NCBI RefSeq assembly: GCF_011378905.1 | Contig: NZ_WTPY01000002.1 | Span: 1 to 64,000, forward strand | Reading direction: 5' to 3' | Length of the DNA: 64,000 bases | Origin: Paraglaciecola sp. 20A4 | GTDB lineage: Bacteria > Pseudomonadota > Gammaproteobacteria > Enterobacterales > Alteromonadaceae | In this document: one piece after another, positions 10,810-20,617 of the stretch | Layout: every line of letters starts with the position of its first letter | How positions within the stretch are numbered: position 1 is the stretch's first letter | Made by a program: the position numbers and the translations under genes | The notes under the pieces: generated by a model | Told to the model about the DNA's origin: nothing | Database searches by the model: none | The model's input: only the letters and a program-made list of their open reading frames with translations

Positions 10810-12189
10810 ATGAAAATAATAATTATTGGCGCTGGCCAAGTAGGTGCAACACTCGCTGAAAACTTAGTGGGTGAGATGAACGAAATCACCGTTATAGATT
10901 CCGATCACGATACCCTTAGGCATCTTCAAGACCGATTGGATTTACGTGTCGTAAATGGCGTTGGCTCACATCCCGACGTACTGAAAAAGGCAGGTGCAGA
11001 AGACGCTGACATGCTCATCGCAGTAACGAGCAGTGACGAAAGTAATATGATGGCCTGTCAGGTAGCTTATAGCCTATTTAAAACGCCGACTAAAATCGCT
11101 CGGGTGCGCTCTGAACAATACATTATTTATCAAGAACAACTATTTAAGCACCAAGATGTACCAGTTGATCACTTAATCGCCCCTGAGCAACTTGTTACCA
11201 AAGCAATTAAACGCTTAATTGATTATCCAGGGGCACTGCAAGTTGTCGAATTTGCTGATGGTAAAGCCAGTTTAGTCGCCGTCAAAGCTTATTATGGAGG
11301 CTTGCTGGTGGGGCATGCTCTCTCAACGTTAAAGCAGCATATGCCTAATGTTGAAACCCGTGTAGCAGCTATTTACCGACGAGGACGGCCAATACGGCCA
11401 CTGGGTACGACTGTTATCGAAGCAGATGATGAAGTATTTTTTATTGCAGCAACCAAACATATTCGCGCAGTAATGAGTGAATTGCAAAAACTGGAATCTA
11501 GCTACAAGCGTATCATGATCGCTGGTGGCGGCCTCATTGGTGCTGGGCTTGCAAAGCTTCTAGAACATAATCACAACGTCAAATTGATAGAGTTCAGTCA
11601 AGAGCGCGCCAAGTATCTATCAGCGCATTTAGACAAAACCATTGTTTTTTGCGGAGATGCTTCCGATCATGAACTGCTCACCGAAGAGAATGTTGAGCAA
11701 GTGGACGCCTTTATTGCGGTGACCAACGATGACGAAGCAAATATTATGTCTGCCATGCTCGCCAAACGCTTAGGGGCACAGAAGGCGATGGTACTCATTC
11801 AACGCAGTGCGTATGTAGATTTAGTCCAGGGTGGCGAAATCGATATTGCTTTTTCACCACAACAGGCAACTATTTCCGCTTTGCTGACTCATATACGTCG
11901 TGGAGATATCGTTAATGTCTACTCATTAAGACGAGGGGCTGCAGAGGCGATAGAAGCGATTGCCCATGGCGACAAAAATACTTCGAAAGTAGTTGGACGT
12001 GAAATTCGCGATATTAAATTACCGCCAGGCACGACCATTGGTGCCATTGTAAGAGAAGATGAAGTAATCATTGCCCACAGTGACACTATGATAGAAGCGA
12101 ATGATCACGTTATTCTATTTTTAGTTGATAAGAAGTTTATCAGTCACGTCGAAAAGCTCTTCCAACCTAGCGCTTTCTTTTTTGGCTAA
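10810..12189 (+). CDS. trkA: Trk potassium uptake system NAD-binding subunit TrkA
   Basis: TrkA is the cytoplasmic regulatory ring of the TrkH/TrkG potassium channel. The 459-residue protein has two copies of the RCK module: an N-terminal Rossmann domain with [13 protein letters not shown] near residue 7, a TrkA-C domain, a second Rossmann domain with [13 protein letters not shown] near residue 237, and a second TrkA-C. Its partner trkH lies 2.2 kb downstream in the opposite direction, separated by three envelope protein genes. Confidence 0.97.
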   Translation: MKIIIIGAGQVGATLAENLVGEMNEITVIDSDHDTLRHLQDRLDLRVVNGVGSHPDVLKKAGAEDADMLIAVTSSDESNMMACQVAYSLFKTPTKIARVRSEQYIIYQEQLFKHQDVPVDHLIAPEQLVTKAIKRLIDYPGALQVVEFADGKASLVAVKAYYGGLLVGHALSTLKQHMPNVETRVAAIYRRGRPIRPLGTTVIEADDEVFFIAATKHIRAVMSELQKLESSYKRIMIAGGGLIGAGLAKLLEHNHNVKLIEFSQERAKYLSAHLDKTIVFCGDASDHELLTEENVEQVDAFIAVTNDDEANIMSAMLAKRLGAQKAMVLIQRSAYVDLVQGGEIDIAFSPQQATISALLTHIRRGDIVNVYSLRRGAAEAIEAIAHGDKNTSKVVGREIRDIKLPPGTTIGAIVREDEVIIAHSDTMIEANDHVILFLVDKKFISHVEKLFQPSAFFFG

Positions 12190-12286
12190 GGGATAAAGTG
12201 CATCTTAGCCTAAAGGCTAGATTGGCGAACGTGACGAAATAATCTAAAATCCGCCTCAAGATTAAAGGCAAATTAAAGGAATGATA

Positions 12287-12829
12287 ATGAAAAAATTAAG
12301 TATAATTCTCACAGTAGCAGCACTCAGTATTCAACCTCAGGCACATGCTGAAGGTTGGTTAGACTCAATTAAAAATATGCTCGGTATGGAAACTCAGCAA
12401 GAAGCTGCAACGCCTTCTATAACTGGCATGGTATCTTCGGTGACTGATTCATTAGGCGTCACACAGAGTCAGGCCTCTGGCGGTTTAGGTGCCATATTTA
12501 ACTATGCAAAAGATAATATTTCATCTGAGCAATATAGTCAGTTAGCCAATGCCCTTCCTGGTGTAGGTGGTCTACTCGAGTCAGTTCCAGATATCAGCAG
12601 TATGACTAGTGAAGGTGGTTTAGGGGGCATTTTAGATAAAGCAGCTAGCTATAATGACTCACTAAAAGCACTTAACGACGTTAAAAAGCAATTCGAAGCG
12701 CTTGGTTTAAAACCAGAAATGATTACCCAATTCGTGAGTAAGGCTCAAGCATATCTAGACACCCCTGAAGGACAGCAAGCGAAACAATTGCTTACTCAGG
12801 GTTTAGGCAAGCTTCTTACTAACTCATAA
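12287..12829 (+). CDS. Secreted DUF2780 (VcgC/VcgE-like) protein
   Basis: The 180-residue protein has a signal peptide ending near HAEG and a low-complexity, Gly/Ser/Leu-rich mature part. Repeats such as GGLGAIF, GVGGLL and GGLGGIL match the DUF2780 family. Function is unknown. I chose the ATG at 12287 because AAAGGA ends 6 bp before it; an in-frame ATG two codons earlier is also possible. It is followed by its own terminator, so it is probably monocistronic. Confidence 0.78.
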   Translation: MKKLSIILTVAALSIQPQAHAEGWLDSIKNMLGMETQQEAATPSITGMVSSVTDSLGVTQSQASGGLGAIFNYAKDNISSEQYSQLANALPGVGGLLESVPDISSMTSEGGLGGILDKAASYNDSLKALNDVKKQFEALGLKPEMITQFVSKAQAYLDTPEGQQAKQLLTQGLGKLLTNS

Positions 12830-12868
12830 AAGAAAGAGATGTTTATGTGAGCCTTCATGACTCACTTA

Positions 12869-12894
12869 AAAAAGCCACTTTGTGGCTTTTTTTA
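12869..12894 (+). terminator. Rho-independent terminator after the DUF2780 gene
   Basis: Stem AAAGCCAC / GTGGCTTT with a TTT loop is followed by a run of T, 40 bp past the stop codon. Confidence 0.88.
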
Positions 12895-13072
12895 TTTCAG
12901 TTAGTCTCATTTAGTTTCAAAAATTTACCCTATACTGAAACTTAGTCCTAAAACCTCAAAAATTAACCTAAATGGACTTTGCTTTAAGGCAATTTAGAGT
13001 TAAGGTTTTTAAAGCTACTCAGGAAGAGGTCGTGTTAGCCTATTTGTCACGAAAAATTTATGGAGGAATATT

Positions 13073-13432
13073 ATGCAAACTATCAAGTTAACCACCAAAA
13101 GATTACTCTCAATTCCGTTTTTACTGTTTAGCATTTGCTGTATGTTTTTATCGTTTTTGTCTGTTGCACAAGATGAGTCGGAAGAAGATGCTTTAGCCAA
13201 GATGCAAGCGCAACTGAATTCCGAGGTAATGTCTCGTCCATTTTTGGCCGAACGTCCCAAAGAAGTCGATAGCTATATCGACAGCATGCTTAAGAAAAAT
13301 GTTAAACCTCAAGAATACCAAGGAACCTATTGGCGCCAAGGTTACACCTGTCGTGATTTATTACGTTATGACTGGACGCAATACCGCAACTGTCGATACT
13401 ACCATCGATACCACGGTCGCTATTATTACTAA
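13073..13432 (+). CDS. Small secreted protein with a Tyr/Arg-rich tail, unknown function
   Basis: I do not recognise this 119-residue protein. It has a strong hydrophobic N-terminal segment (about 11-33) ending SVAQ, so it is likely exported. A short acidic part (ESEEDA) follows, and the last ~30 residues are rich in Tyr, Arg and His with two Cys, ending HGRYYY. GGAGG stands about 7 bp before the ATG, which supports expression. It lies 39 bp before the TraT-like gene and may share its transcript. Confidence 0.7.
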   Translation: MQTIKLTTKRLLSIPFLLFSICCMFLSFLSVAQDESEEDALAKMQAQLNSEVMSRPFLAERPKEVDSYIDSMLKKNVKPQEYQGTYWRQGYTCRDLLRYDWTQYRNCRYYHRYHGRYYY

Positions 13433-13471
13433 AACCACAATTAATCAATAACATAAGTAAAGGTAATTACT

Positions 13472-14218
13472 ATGAAAAACTATGCTCGTACTGTCAAAAT
13501 GGCGTTTGTTGGATTAACGATTTTGACCTTAACAAGTTGTGCTGCTGTTCATACATCAATCGCAAAAAAGGACCTTGATGTTCAAACGAAACTCAGCACT
13601 TCAATTTTTGTTGACACCGTTGCCCCAGAAAAACGTAAAGTTTATTTAGAAGTTCGCTCTGCTGTAATGGAATTTGATCGCAATGCATTCAGAGTAGCCC
13701 TAAATGAACAGATTGCCGGCAGTGGAAATGGTTATACTTTCGTTGACAGCCCAGATGAGGCCCAATACACCATGAGTGTATTCGTACGTAACCTTGAAAA
13801 GGCTTCGCCTAGCGCAGCTGAAAATTATCTTTCTAGTGGCTTTCAAGGCGTTGCTGCTGGATCAGCGATTGGTTATGCAACAGGAGGGAGTTATCGTGGT
13901 GCTGCAGCGGCAGGTTTGATCGGTGGATTAGCATCGACCGCGGCAAATGCATTTGTAAAAGATGTAACGTACTTATTGGTGGCTGATATTCAAATACGTG
14001 AACGCGCGAAGAAAGGTGTTATTGTGCGTCGCGACTCGAAAGTAAATACTAAAATTTCAGATGATGGTGGCACGACTCAAACATACTCTGAAGCAACGAA
14101 TCAGAAAGAGTATCGTACACGTGTGGTAACAACAGCCAACAAAGCGAACTTAGAACTTGAAGAGGCTCAGCCACTCATGTTTGAAAAGACGGCCTACGCA
14201 ATGGCTTCGTTCTTCTAA
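13472..14218 (+). CDS. TraT-like complement-resistance lipoprotein, chromosomal
   Basis: The 248-residue protein has a lipoprotein signal with lipobox LTSC (Cys23) and matches the TraT family over its length. The N-terminal beta region starts KKDLDVQTKLS, and there are two Gly/Ala-rich hydrophobic stretches near residues 128-142 and 145-163. On F-like plasmids TraT gives surface exclusion and serum resistance. Here the gene is chromosomal and no conjugation genes are nearby, so the role is unknown. AAAGG precedes the ATG. Confidence 0.85.
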   Translation: MKNYARTVKMAFVGLTILTLTSCAAVHTSIAKKDLDVQTKLSTSIFVDTVAPEKRKVYLEVRSAVMEFDRNAFRVALNEQIAGSGNGYTFVDSPDEAQYTMSVFVRNLEKASPSAAENYLSSGFQGVAAGSAIGYATGGSYRGAAAAGLIGGLASTAANAFVKDVTYLLVADIQIRERAKKGVIVRRDSKVNTKISDDGGTTQTYSEATNQKEYRTRVVTTANKANLELEEAQPLMFEKTAYAMASFF

Positions 14219-14252
14219 CGATATATTCAGTGGGATAAATTCTCTCGTTATA

Positions 14253-14288
14253 AAAACGGCTACCCAGTGATGGATAGCCGTTTTTTTG
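14253..14288 (+). terminator. Rho-independent terminator after the TraT-like gene
   Basis: Arms ACGGCTA and TAGCCGT, with an inner CC/GG pairing, are followed by a run of seven T, 35 bp past the stop. Confidence 0.85.
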
Positions 14289-14414
14289 TAAGTCTATTTT
14301 ACCGATAGTAATCAATCACTAAATATTCATGAAAAGAAGTTTGCTTAGGATAGCAGATTAAAAAAACAACAAACGTTATATCAATGATTAAGCGAACCAA
14401 GTGAATGTAATTGC

Positions 14415-15866
14415 TTAACTTCGCCAAAACGTCGGGGAAAATAGCACAAGTAAAGAGAAGACTTCTAATCGCCCAAACAACATAGCCAGTATCAATAACC
14501 ACTTACCCATATCTGATACGTCTGCAAACGAACCAGAAACCGTACCTAACCCGGGCCCCAAGTTATTTAGCGTTGCAGCTGTAGCAGTAAACGCAGAGAC
14601 ATCATCCATACCCGTCGCAATTAGGCAGACCATAATAATGACAAAGATCATCGCATACGCCGAGAAAAAGCCCCAAACCGCCTCTACTACCCTATCAGGC
14701 AATGCACGATCGCCGAGCTTAACGGTATAGACTGCCTTAGGATGAATTAAGCGGTCTACTTCACGCTTACCTTGTAGATAGAGTAAAAGAACACGCACAA
14801 CCTTCAAACCACCACCAGTAGAACCTGCGCAGCCACCAATAAAACTTGAAAAGATGAGCATAATAGGCAAGAACGCTGGCCAATGTGAGAAATCAGTTGT
14901 AGCAAAACCAGCTGTTGTACTAAAAGAAACAGATTGAATGAGCGCTTGATCAAACGTAGTGCCTGCATTGTCGAACCAACTGAAATTCATCAGTACAATA
15001 AAGTAAACAGCCACTAATACGAATTGGATAAGAAAGAATGCGCGGAGTTCAGGATCATAGAAATACCCCATTAGGGTCCGACCACTAGCCGCTGCGTAGT
15101 GCAGTGCGAAATTTAGGGCTGCGATCCATAAAAATACTACGCAGACTATATTGATCATTGGACTATCAAAATAACCAATACTCGCATCATAATTTGAAAA
15201 TCCCCCTATGGCGACAGTAGAAAATGCATGACACAAAGCATCAAACCAATCCATGCCCGCAAACCAATACGCAACGCCGCAGCATATTGTTAAGGTCAGG
15301 TAGATGTACCATAAATGCTTTGCGGTATCTGCAATTCTCGGCGTCATTTTCGAATCTTTAACCGGTCCAGGGGTCTCAGCTCGGTATAACTGCATTCCCC
15401 CTACACCCAGAATCGGTAATATAGCGACTGCGAGCACAATAATCCCCATTCCACCTAGCCATTGCAACTGTTGGCGATAAAACTGAACAGCCTTAGGTAA
15501 ATAGTCAATTCCTTGGATCACTGTGGCACCGGTTGTTGTCAATCCTGAAAAAGATTCAAAAAACGCATCAGAAACTGACATTTCGGGTTGCTCAAGCAAC
15601 AATAAAGGTAGCGCACCAAAACTAGCGAGTACGGTCCAAAATAACACGACGATAAGAAAACCTTCTTTGGCCCGTAGATCTCTGCGATGAAGGCGATTCG
15701 GATACCAAAACAGCAAGCCGGTGCCAAGACACAGCAAGAAGGCGAGAAAGAAAGGGAGGCCACTACCATCTTTGAAATACAAAGAAATAATTGCCGGGGG
15801 GACCATAGTCACACTAAACAGCGCAACTAGTAGGCCTAATATCCGAGTAATCGTTCGGTATTGCAT
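14415..15866 (-). CDS. trkH: Trk potassium uptake channel subunit TrkH
   Basis: TrkH is the inner-membrane potassium channel gated by TrkA. The 483-residue protein has about ten hydrophobic segments and the four pore loops with their selectivity glycines: TTTGAT, AIGGFSN, TAGFATT and TLNNLGPG. Length matches the family. It is transcribed toward trkA and the envelope genes between them and stands alone. Its promoter must lie in the long region shared with polA. Confidence 0.97.
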   Translation of the reverse strand: MQYRTITRILGLLVALFSVTMVPPAIISLYFKDGSGLPFFLAFLLCLGTGLLFWYPNRLHRRDLRAKEGFLIVVLFWTVLASFGALPLLLLEQPEMSVSDAFFESFSGLTTTGATVIQGIDYLPKAVQFYRQQLQWLGGMGIIVLAVAILPILGVGGMQLYRAETPGPVKDSKMTPRIADTAKHLWYIYLTLTICCGVAYWFAGMDWFDALCHAFSTVAIGGFSNYDASIGYFDSPMINIVCVVFLWIAALNFALHYAAASGRTLMGYFYDPELRAFFLIQFVLVAVYFIVLMNFSWFDNAGTTFDQALIQSVSFSTTAGFATTDFSHWPAFLPIMLIFSSFIGGCAGSTGGGLKVVRVLLLYLQGKREVDRLIHPKAVYTVKLGDRALPDRVVEAVWGFFSAYAMIFVIIMVCLIATGMDDVSAFTATAATLNNLGPGLGTVSGSFADVSDMGKWLLILAMLFGRLEVFSLLVLFSPTFWRS

Positions 15867-16658
15867 CTTTTAATTATAGCCCACTAAAGTACGCAATCTA
15901 ATGCGTTTCAAAAATACTAACATTAGCAATCGTTCTTTCTTAATTTTATTATTGACCAATAGATGTATAGGGATTGTCCACTCCAACAAAATCAAAAGCA
16001 ATACACAAAGCTGAATAATACGTTAAACACACTTTTTATTAACGTTAGCAGATACTTAGCTATACTAGCTTTAAGATATTTATCCATTAGTCAAAATAAG
16101 AAAAGAAGATTGGCAACTTTTATAGTGCTGATATAGTGCTGAACTTTGGGAAGTGAAAATTTAACCACTACTCAAACCCCACTCCTAAATATTTCACTTA
16201 TTATGCCACCTTAAGCTAAAAGCGATAGGCAAGGTAATTGATTTGTTATGAAATTGTTACATCACTACCCTAGAAGCCTTGTCAACTCAGTCTTATGCAT
16301 TTACAGCAAGGTATTGTACAATTATCAGACAAAAACAGTTTAACATTTCGTCTTCCCTCGCTGTTAATTTGCGTGTAAAGTCACCTCCCGTTTTGGATAC
16401 CTAATAATATTTATCAATAATGTTATCCACATCGGGAAATTCTTCTAAGTCAGCATAATATATTTATACAGATTAAATTCACCCCAATAAATTCAAGGGC
16501 TGTAGATCGACTTGTTGATCGAAAGTGATCCATCACGCACACATCTAAAATTTTATTCAACAGAGTTATCCACAAATTGATCCGATCTCTGCGTGGATGA
16601 ATAGCTCTGTGTGTGGCATCCTTTACGCGTTTACCTAAATCCTGAGAATCAAATATCC
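15867..16658. promoter_or_regulatory. Long trkH-polA intergenic region with DnaA boxes and GATC cluster
   Basis: This divergent region of about 790 bp holds no convincing gene. It contains two perfect DnaA boxes TTATCCACA at 16423-16431 and 16566-16574 and a weaker TTATCCATT at 16080-16088. Five GATC sites fall within 83 bp (16505, 16517, 16527, 16579, 16584). A short direct repeat ATAGTGCTGA lies near 16121-16142. Promoters for trkH (leftward) and polA (rightward) must lie here. Control by DnaA or SeqA is an inference. Confidence 0.55.
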
Positions 16659-19445
16659 ATGAGTAATACAGAATCCTCTTCTACGCCCGTTATTCCGAAT
16701 AATCCGTTTATATTGGTTGACGGATCTTCATACTTATTTCGCGCCTTTCATGGCATGCCACCCTTAACCAACTCTAAAGGCCAAGATACCGGCGCAGTCT
16801 ACGGCGTAATCAATATGCTGCGCAGCCTAATCAAACAATTCAATCCTACACACATGGCAGTGGTGTTTGATGCAAAAGGTAAAACATTTCGCGATGATAT
16901 TTATAGTGAATATAAGGCCAATCGTCCTTCAATGCCTGAAGAGCTGCGAGGACAGATCGAACCGCTACATAACATTATTAAAGCAATGGGCTTACCGATC
17001 ATTGTTGAATCAGGCGTTGAAGCCGACGATGTGATCGGAACACTAGCAGACCAAGCCAGTAAACTTGGGATCGCCACCTTGATCAGTACTGGCGATAAAG
17101 ACATGGCTCAACTTGTAAATGAACACGTCACCCTAATCAATACTATGAACAACCATGTTATGGATCCACAAGGTGTCATCGAAAAATTCGGGATCCCGCC
17201 TGAATTAGTCATCGATTTTCTTGCTCTTAAGGGTGACAAGGTAGATAACATTCCAGGCGTCCCAGGTGTAGGAGATAAAAGCGCACTGGGATTGTTGCAA
17301 GGTATTGGTAACATAGATGAAATTTATAAAAATCTTGAAAAGATTGCTAGCCTTGAATTTCGCGGTGCTAAAAAAATGGCCGATAAAATGCGCGAATACG
17401 AGGAACAAGCTCGACTCTCTTACACCTTAGCAACAATCAAGCTAGACGTTAAAATGGATTGTAGTCCAACGGATTTGAAGCCTACTGAAGCAGATTACAG
17501 CGCACTAAAAGAATTATTTGCTGAACTAGAATTCAAGCGATGGCTAAAAGATGCTACCGACGCATTAAATAACACTGAACAAAAAAACGAGTCTAATTCA
17601 GTAGGCGTCGATAGAGTCGATATAAATGAGCTTCAAGTCAGTTATGAAACTATATTGACCCAAGAAGCTCTTAATAGCTGGTTAAAAAAACTAAAATCTG
17701 CAGACCTGTTCGCATTCGACACAGAAACAACCAGTTTAAATTACATGCAAGCCGAATTAGTGGGCATGTCGTTTTGTATAGAAGCTGGAAAAGCGGCTTA
17801 TCTGCCCTTAGCGCATGATTATGTAGATGCACCAGAACAACTTGATCGGGCCGAAGTGTTAGCCCAATTTAAAGATATTCTTGAAGATTCAAACAAAGCG
17901 AAGGTTGGCCAGCACCTAAAATACGACAAAAATGTGTTAGCTAATTACGATATTAACCTTCGAGGTATTGCGTTCGATACAATGCTTGAATCTTATATTC
18001 TAGACAGCGTAGCCACTCGTCATGATATGGATAGTCTAGCGCTACATTACTTAGGCCTAACAACCATTCATTTTGAAGACATCGCAGGCAAAGGAGCCAA
18101 GCAACTAACATTTAATCAGATTCCTCTTGAGCAGGCGGCCCCCTATGCTGCTGAAGATGCAGATATAACCTTACGTCTGCATAACCATTTATGGCAACAG
18201 CTTTCTAAAGAGCCTGAACTGGCTGCTGTATTGCGCGACATTGAAGTGCCTTTGGCGTCGGTATTAGCCAAAATGGAACAATTTGGTGTATTGATCGATA
18301 GCCAAAAGTTAAGTCAGCAGAGTCAGGATCTTGCAGCGAGGATCATGCAATTAGAAACCGAAGTGCATGTTATGGCTGGCGAAGAGTTTAATTTAGGCTC
18401 AACTAAACAGTTACAAGAAATACTGTTTAAAAAATTAGCTTTACCTATACTCAAAAAAACCCCGAAAGGCGCACCGTCCACGTCGGAAGAGGTACTGCAA
18501 GAGTTAGCGCTTACATACCCTTTACCCAAACTTTTAATGGAATTTCGGGGTTTAAGTAAATTAAAAAACACCTACACAGATAAGCTTCCGAAGATGATAA
18601 ACCCACGCACGGGAAGGGTTCATACGTCTTATCATCAAGCAATAACTGCAACGGGCCGATTGTCTTCGACTGATCCAAATCTACAAAATATACCCATTAG
18701 AACAGAGCAAGGCCGTCGGGTACGACAAGCTTTTATTGCTCGCCCAGGTTATAAAATAGTGGCCGCAGATTATTCTCAGATAGAATTGCGGATAATGGCC
18801 CATCTTTCAAAGGATGAAGGCTTACTAACAGCATTCTCAAATGGTAAAGATGTACATACTGCAACTGCAGCTGAGGTTTTTAACGTATCACTAGACCAAG
18901 TAACAACTGAACAAAGACGCAATGCTAAAGCCATCAATTTCGGTTTAATTTACGGTATGTCAGCATTCGGTTTAGCGAAACAGCTCAACGTTTCGCGCCA
19001 TGATGCACAACACTATATGGATCTATATTTTGAACGATATCCAGGTGTACTTAAATATATGGAAAACTCGAGACTAATTGCCAAAGAACAAGGTTATGTA
19101 TCAACGGTTTTTGGGCGCCGTTTATACTTACCGGAAATAAATGCCAGTAATGGCTTGCGTCGCAAGGGCGCTGAACGAGCAGCAATTAATGCCCCAATGC
19201 AAGGGACCGCAGCAGACATTATTAAAAAGGCTATGATCAAAGTAGAAACTTGGATTGATTCACTGCCCTACGATGAAGTACGTATGATCATGCAAGTGCA
19301 CGATGAGTTGGTTTTTGAAATAAAAGAACAAAATTTAGAAAAACATAAAGAAACTATCGTTCAACTTATGGAAAATGCAGTTGAACTAGATGTTCCACTT
19401 ATAGTTGAGGCAGGAGTTGGCGAGAATTGGGACGAAGCCCACTAA
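16659..19445 (+). CDS. polA: DNA polymerase I
   Basis: PolA fills repair gaps and removes Okazaki primers. The 928-residue protein (from the ATG at 16659; an upstream TTG adds 16 unlikely residues) has the 5'-3' exonuclease domain starting [14 protein letters not shown], and the 3'-5' proofreading domain with its DTETTS motif intact. The polymerase domain carries [15 protein letters not shown], the DYSQIELR motif [15 protein letters not shown] of the O-helix, and QVHDELVFE of motif C. All three activities look intact. Spot 42 RNA follows, as in E. coli. Confidence 0.98.
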   Translation: MSNTESSSTPVIPNNPFILVDGSSYLFRAFHGMPPLTNSKGQDTGAVYGVINMLRSLIKQFNPTHMAVVFDAKGKTFRDDIYSEYKANRPSMPEELRGQIEPLHNIIKAMGLPIIVESGVEADDVIGTLADQASKLGIATLISTGDKDMAQLVNEHVTLINTMNNHVMDPQGVIEKFGIPPELVIDFLALKGDKVDNIPGVPGVGDKSALGLLQGIGNIDEIYKNLEKIASLEFRGAKKMADKMREYEEQARLSYTLATIKLDVKMDCSPTDLKPTEADYSALKELFAELEFKRWLKDATDALNNTEQKNESNSVGVDRVDINELQVSYETILTQEALNSWLKKLKSADLFAFDTETTSLNYMQAELVGMSFCIEAGKAAYLPLAHDYVDAPEQLDRAEVLAQFKDILEDSNKAKVGQHLKYDKNVLANYDINLRGIAFDTMLESYILDSVATRHDMDSLALHYLGLTTIHFEDIAGKGAKQLTFNQIPLEQAAPYAAEDADITLRLHNHLWQQLSKEPELAAVLRDIEVPLASVLAKMEQFGVLIDSQKLSQQSQDLAARIMQLETEVHVMAGEEFNLGSTKQLQEILFKKLALPILKKTPKGAPSTSEEVLQELALTYPLPKLLMEFRGLSKLKNTYTDKLPKMINPRTGRVHTSYHQAITATGRLSSTDPNLQNIPIRTEQGRRVRQAFIARPGYKIVAADYSQIELRIMAHLSKDEGLLTAFSNGKDVHTATAAEVFNVSLDQVTTEQRRNAKAINFGLIYGMSAFGLAKQLNVSRHDAQHYMDLYFERYPGVLKYMENSRLIAKEQGYVSTVFGRRLYLPEINASNGLRRKGAERAAINAPMQGTAADIIKKAMIKVETWIDSLPYDEVRMIMQVHDELVFEIKEQNLEKHKETIVQLMENAVELDVPLIVEAGVGENWDEAH

Positions 19446-19477
19446 CTAAATCTTCAATAAACAGTAAAAATAAGCGA

Positions 19478-19531
19478 TTTATGTAATTTAATTACATAAA
19501 TCGGTTGGCATTCTAGCGATCTTTGCATAAT
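19478..19531 (+). promoter_or_regulatory. Spot 42 promoter with upstream 23-bp palindrome
   Basis: An extended -10 TGCATAAT (CATAAT at 19526-19531) and a -35-like TTGGCA (19505-19510, 15-bp spacer) place the start at about 19541. Just upstream, TTTATGTAATT and AATTACATAAA form an 11-bp perfect inverted repeat around one base (19478-19500), centred near -52. It looks like an operator. The half-site spacing does not fit the CRP consensus well, although E. coli spf is CRP-controlled. Confidence 0.6.
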
Positions 19532-19540
19532 ATCTGTCTT

Positions 19541-19607
19541 GTAGGGTACAGAGGTATGTATTTTCAGACCTTTGCTTCGACCTCAGCATTTGCTGGGGTT
19601 TTTTTTA
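19541..19607 (+). ncRNA. spf: Spot 42 small regulatory RNA (short form)
   Basis: The 5' end GTAGGGTACAGAGGTA and the following TTTCAGACCTTT match the most conserved, mRNA-pairing part of Spot 42. The RNA ends in a terminator stem CCTCAGC / GCTGGGG with a run of T. In E. coli spf lies between polA and engB (yihA), exactly as here. In enteric bacteria this Hfq-dependent RNA represses central and secondary carbon metabolism genes under glucose. At about 67 nt it is shorter than the 109-nt E. coli RNA, because the middle stem is missing. Confidence 0.88.
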
Positions 19608-19751
19608 TGCCCTAAAGAATTTAATTCATCACAATATTGACTGAAATGTACTCACTACAAGCATTAAATAACAATTTATAAAAATAATTTTACTTTGAAT
19701 GAACTTATATCAAGTTCAAGACTCAGAATTGGTGTGTGTTCTAGATGTTTT

Positions 19752-19783
19752 AAAACCTTGTCGTTCCGACAAGGTTTTTTTTT
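19752..19783. terminator. Bidirectional terminator between Spot 42 and engB
   Basis: A perfect stem AAAACCTTGTCG / CGACAAGG(TTTT) with a TTC loop has a T run on the plus side and TTTTAAAA on the minus side. It ends engB leftward just after its stop at 19788. The 144 bp between Spot 42 and this hairpin show no gene that I can support. Confidence 0.82.
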
Positions 19784-19787
19784 GCGC

Positions 19788-20408
19788 TTATTCTTGCTCA
19801 TGCTCTTTATCTTGATTGTAGCCAAACCATTGGTCCAATACGCGTTCGCAATTGTCTAGCCCTAAACCATTTAATGACGAAAACAGATGGATGGTTACAT
19901 CACCGCAGAACGCCAATGACGCTTCTCTAGCCATCAGTAGTTGCGCTTTACGTTTCCCCGACTTCAGCTTGTCAGCTTTAGTTAATAAACCCAAAACAGG
20001 TAAATCAGCTGAAACGGCCCATTGAATCAGCTCTTGATCCAAATCTTTAAACGGATGACGTATATCCATCAACACCACTAAACCTTTCAAGCTGTCACGT
20101 TTCTGTAGGTATTCACCTAAAGACTTTTGCCATTTAAGTTTAATTGCCATAGGTACTTTGGCATAACCGTAACCAGGTAAATCGATAAGGCGACGTTGCT
20201 CATCTAAGTCGAAAACATTAATTAATTGTGTTCGACCTGGAGTTTTACTGGTACGGGCTAAGCTTTTTTGGCGTGTCAGGCGATTAAGCGCGCTTGATTT
20301 ACCTGCATTAGAACGCCCAGCAAAGGCAACCTCAACTCCCTCATCAGCGCACAGGTGGCTGATATCTGGAGCACTTAAATTAAACTTAGCTTGACTATAA
20401 TGACTCAC
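19788..20408 (-). CDS. engB: Ribosome biogenesis GTP-binding protein EngB (YihA/YsxC)
   Basis: EngB is an essential GTPase needed for maturation of the large ribosomal subunit. The 206-residue protein has the Walker [10 protein letters not shown] near residue 31, the switch region TPGRTQ, the DLPGYG G3 motif and TKADKL as G4. It has the usual single G domain of normal length. It is divergent from the cytochrome c4 gene and convergent with Spot 42. Confidence 0.97.
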   Translation of the reverse strand: MSHYSQAKFNLSAPDISHLCADEGVEVAFAGRSNAGKSSALNRLTRQKSLARTSKTPGRTQLINVFDLDEQRRLIDLPGYGYAKVPMAIKLKWQKSLGEYLQKRDSLKGLVVLMDIRHPFKDLDQELIQWAVSADLPVLGLLTKADKLKSGKRKAQLLMAREASLAFCGDVTIHLFSSLNGLGLDNCERVLDQWFGYNQDKEHEQE

Positions 20409-20617
20409 ACTTACTCCTAGTCATAAAACGATTCTAGATCATTACCTTTATTGATTTGTCCATTATATCAGGTAAATACAAATCGAAAGTGGTTGTTATG
20501 TCGTATAATATTGCGCTAATAGTATGGAATATATTTTACTGGCGCTGTAAATGTGTAAAATACACCAATTACTATTCTGATAATGGTTAAACAATCAGCA
20601 GCTTAATGAGAAAGAAT

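Noticed and set aside
13472-14218. TraT as a sign of an integrated conjugative plasmid
   Set aside because: No tra, mob or integrase gene is near, and codon and base use look like the neighbours, so a resident chromosomal gene is more likely.
19608-19751. Possible second small RNA between Spot 42 and the engB terminator
   Set aside because: The hairpin at its end is explained as the engB terminator, and no convincing promoter or conserved motif was found.
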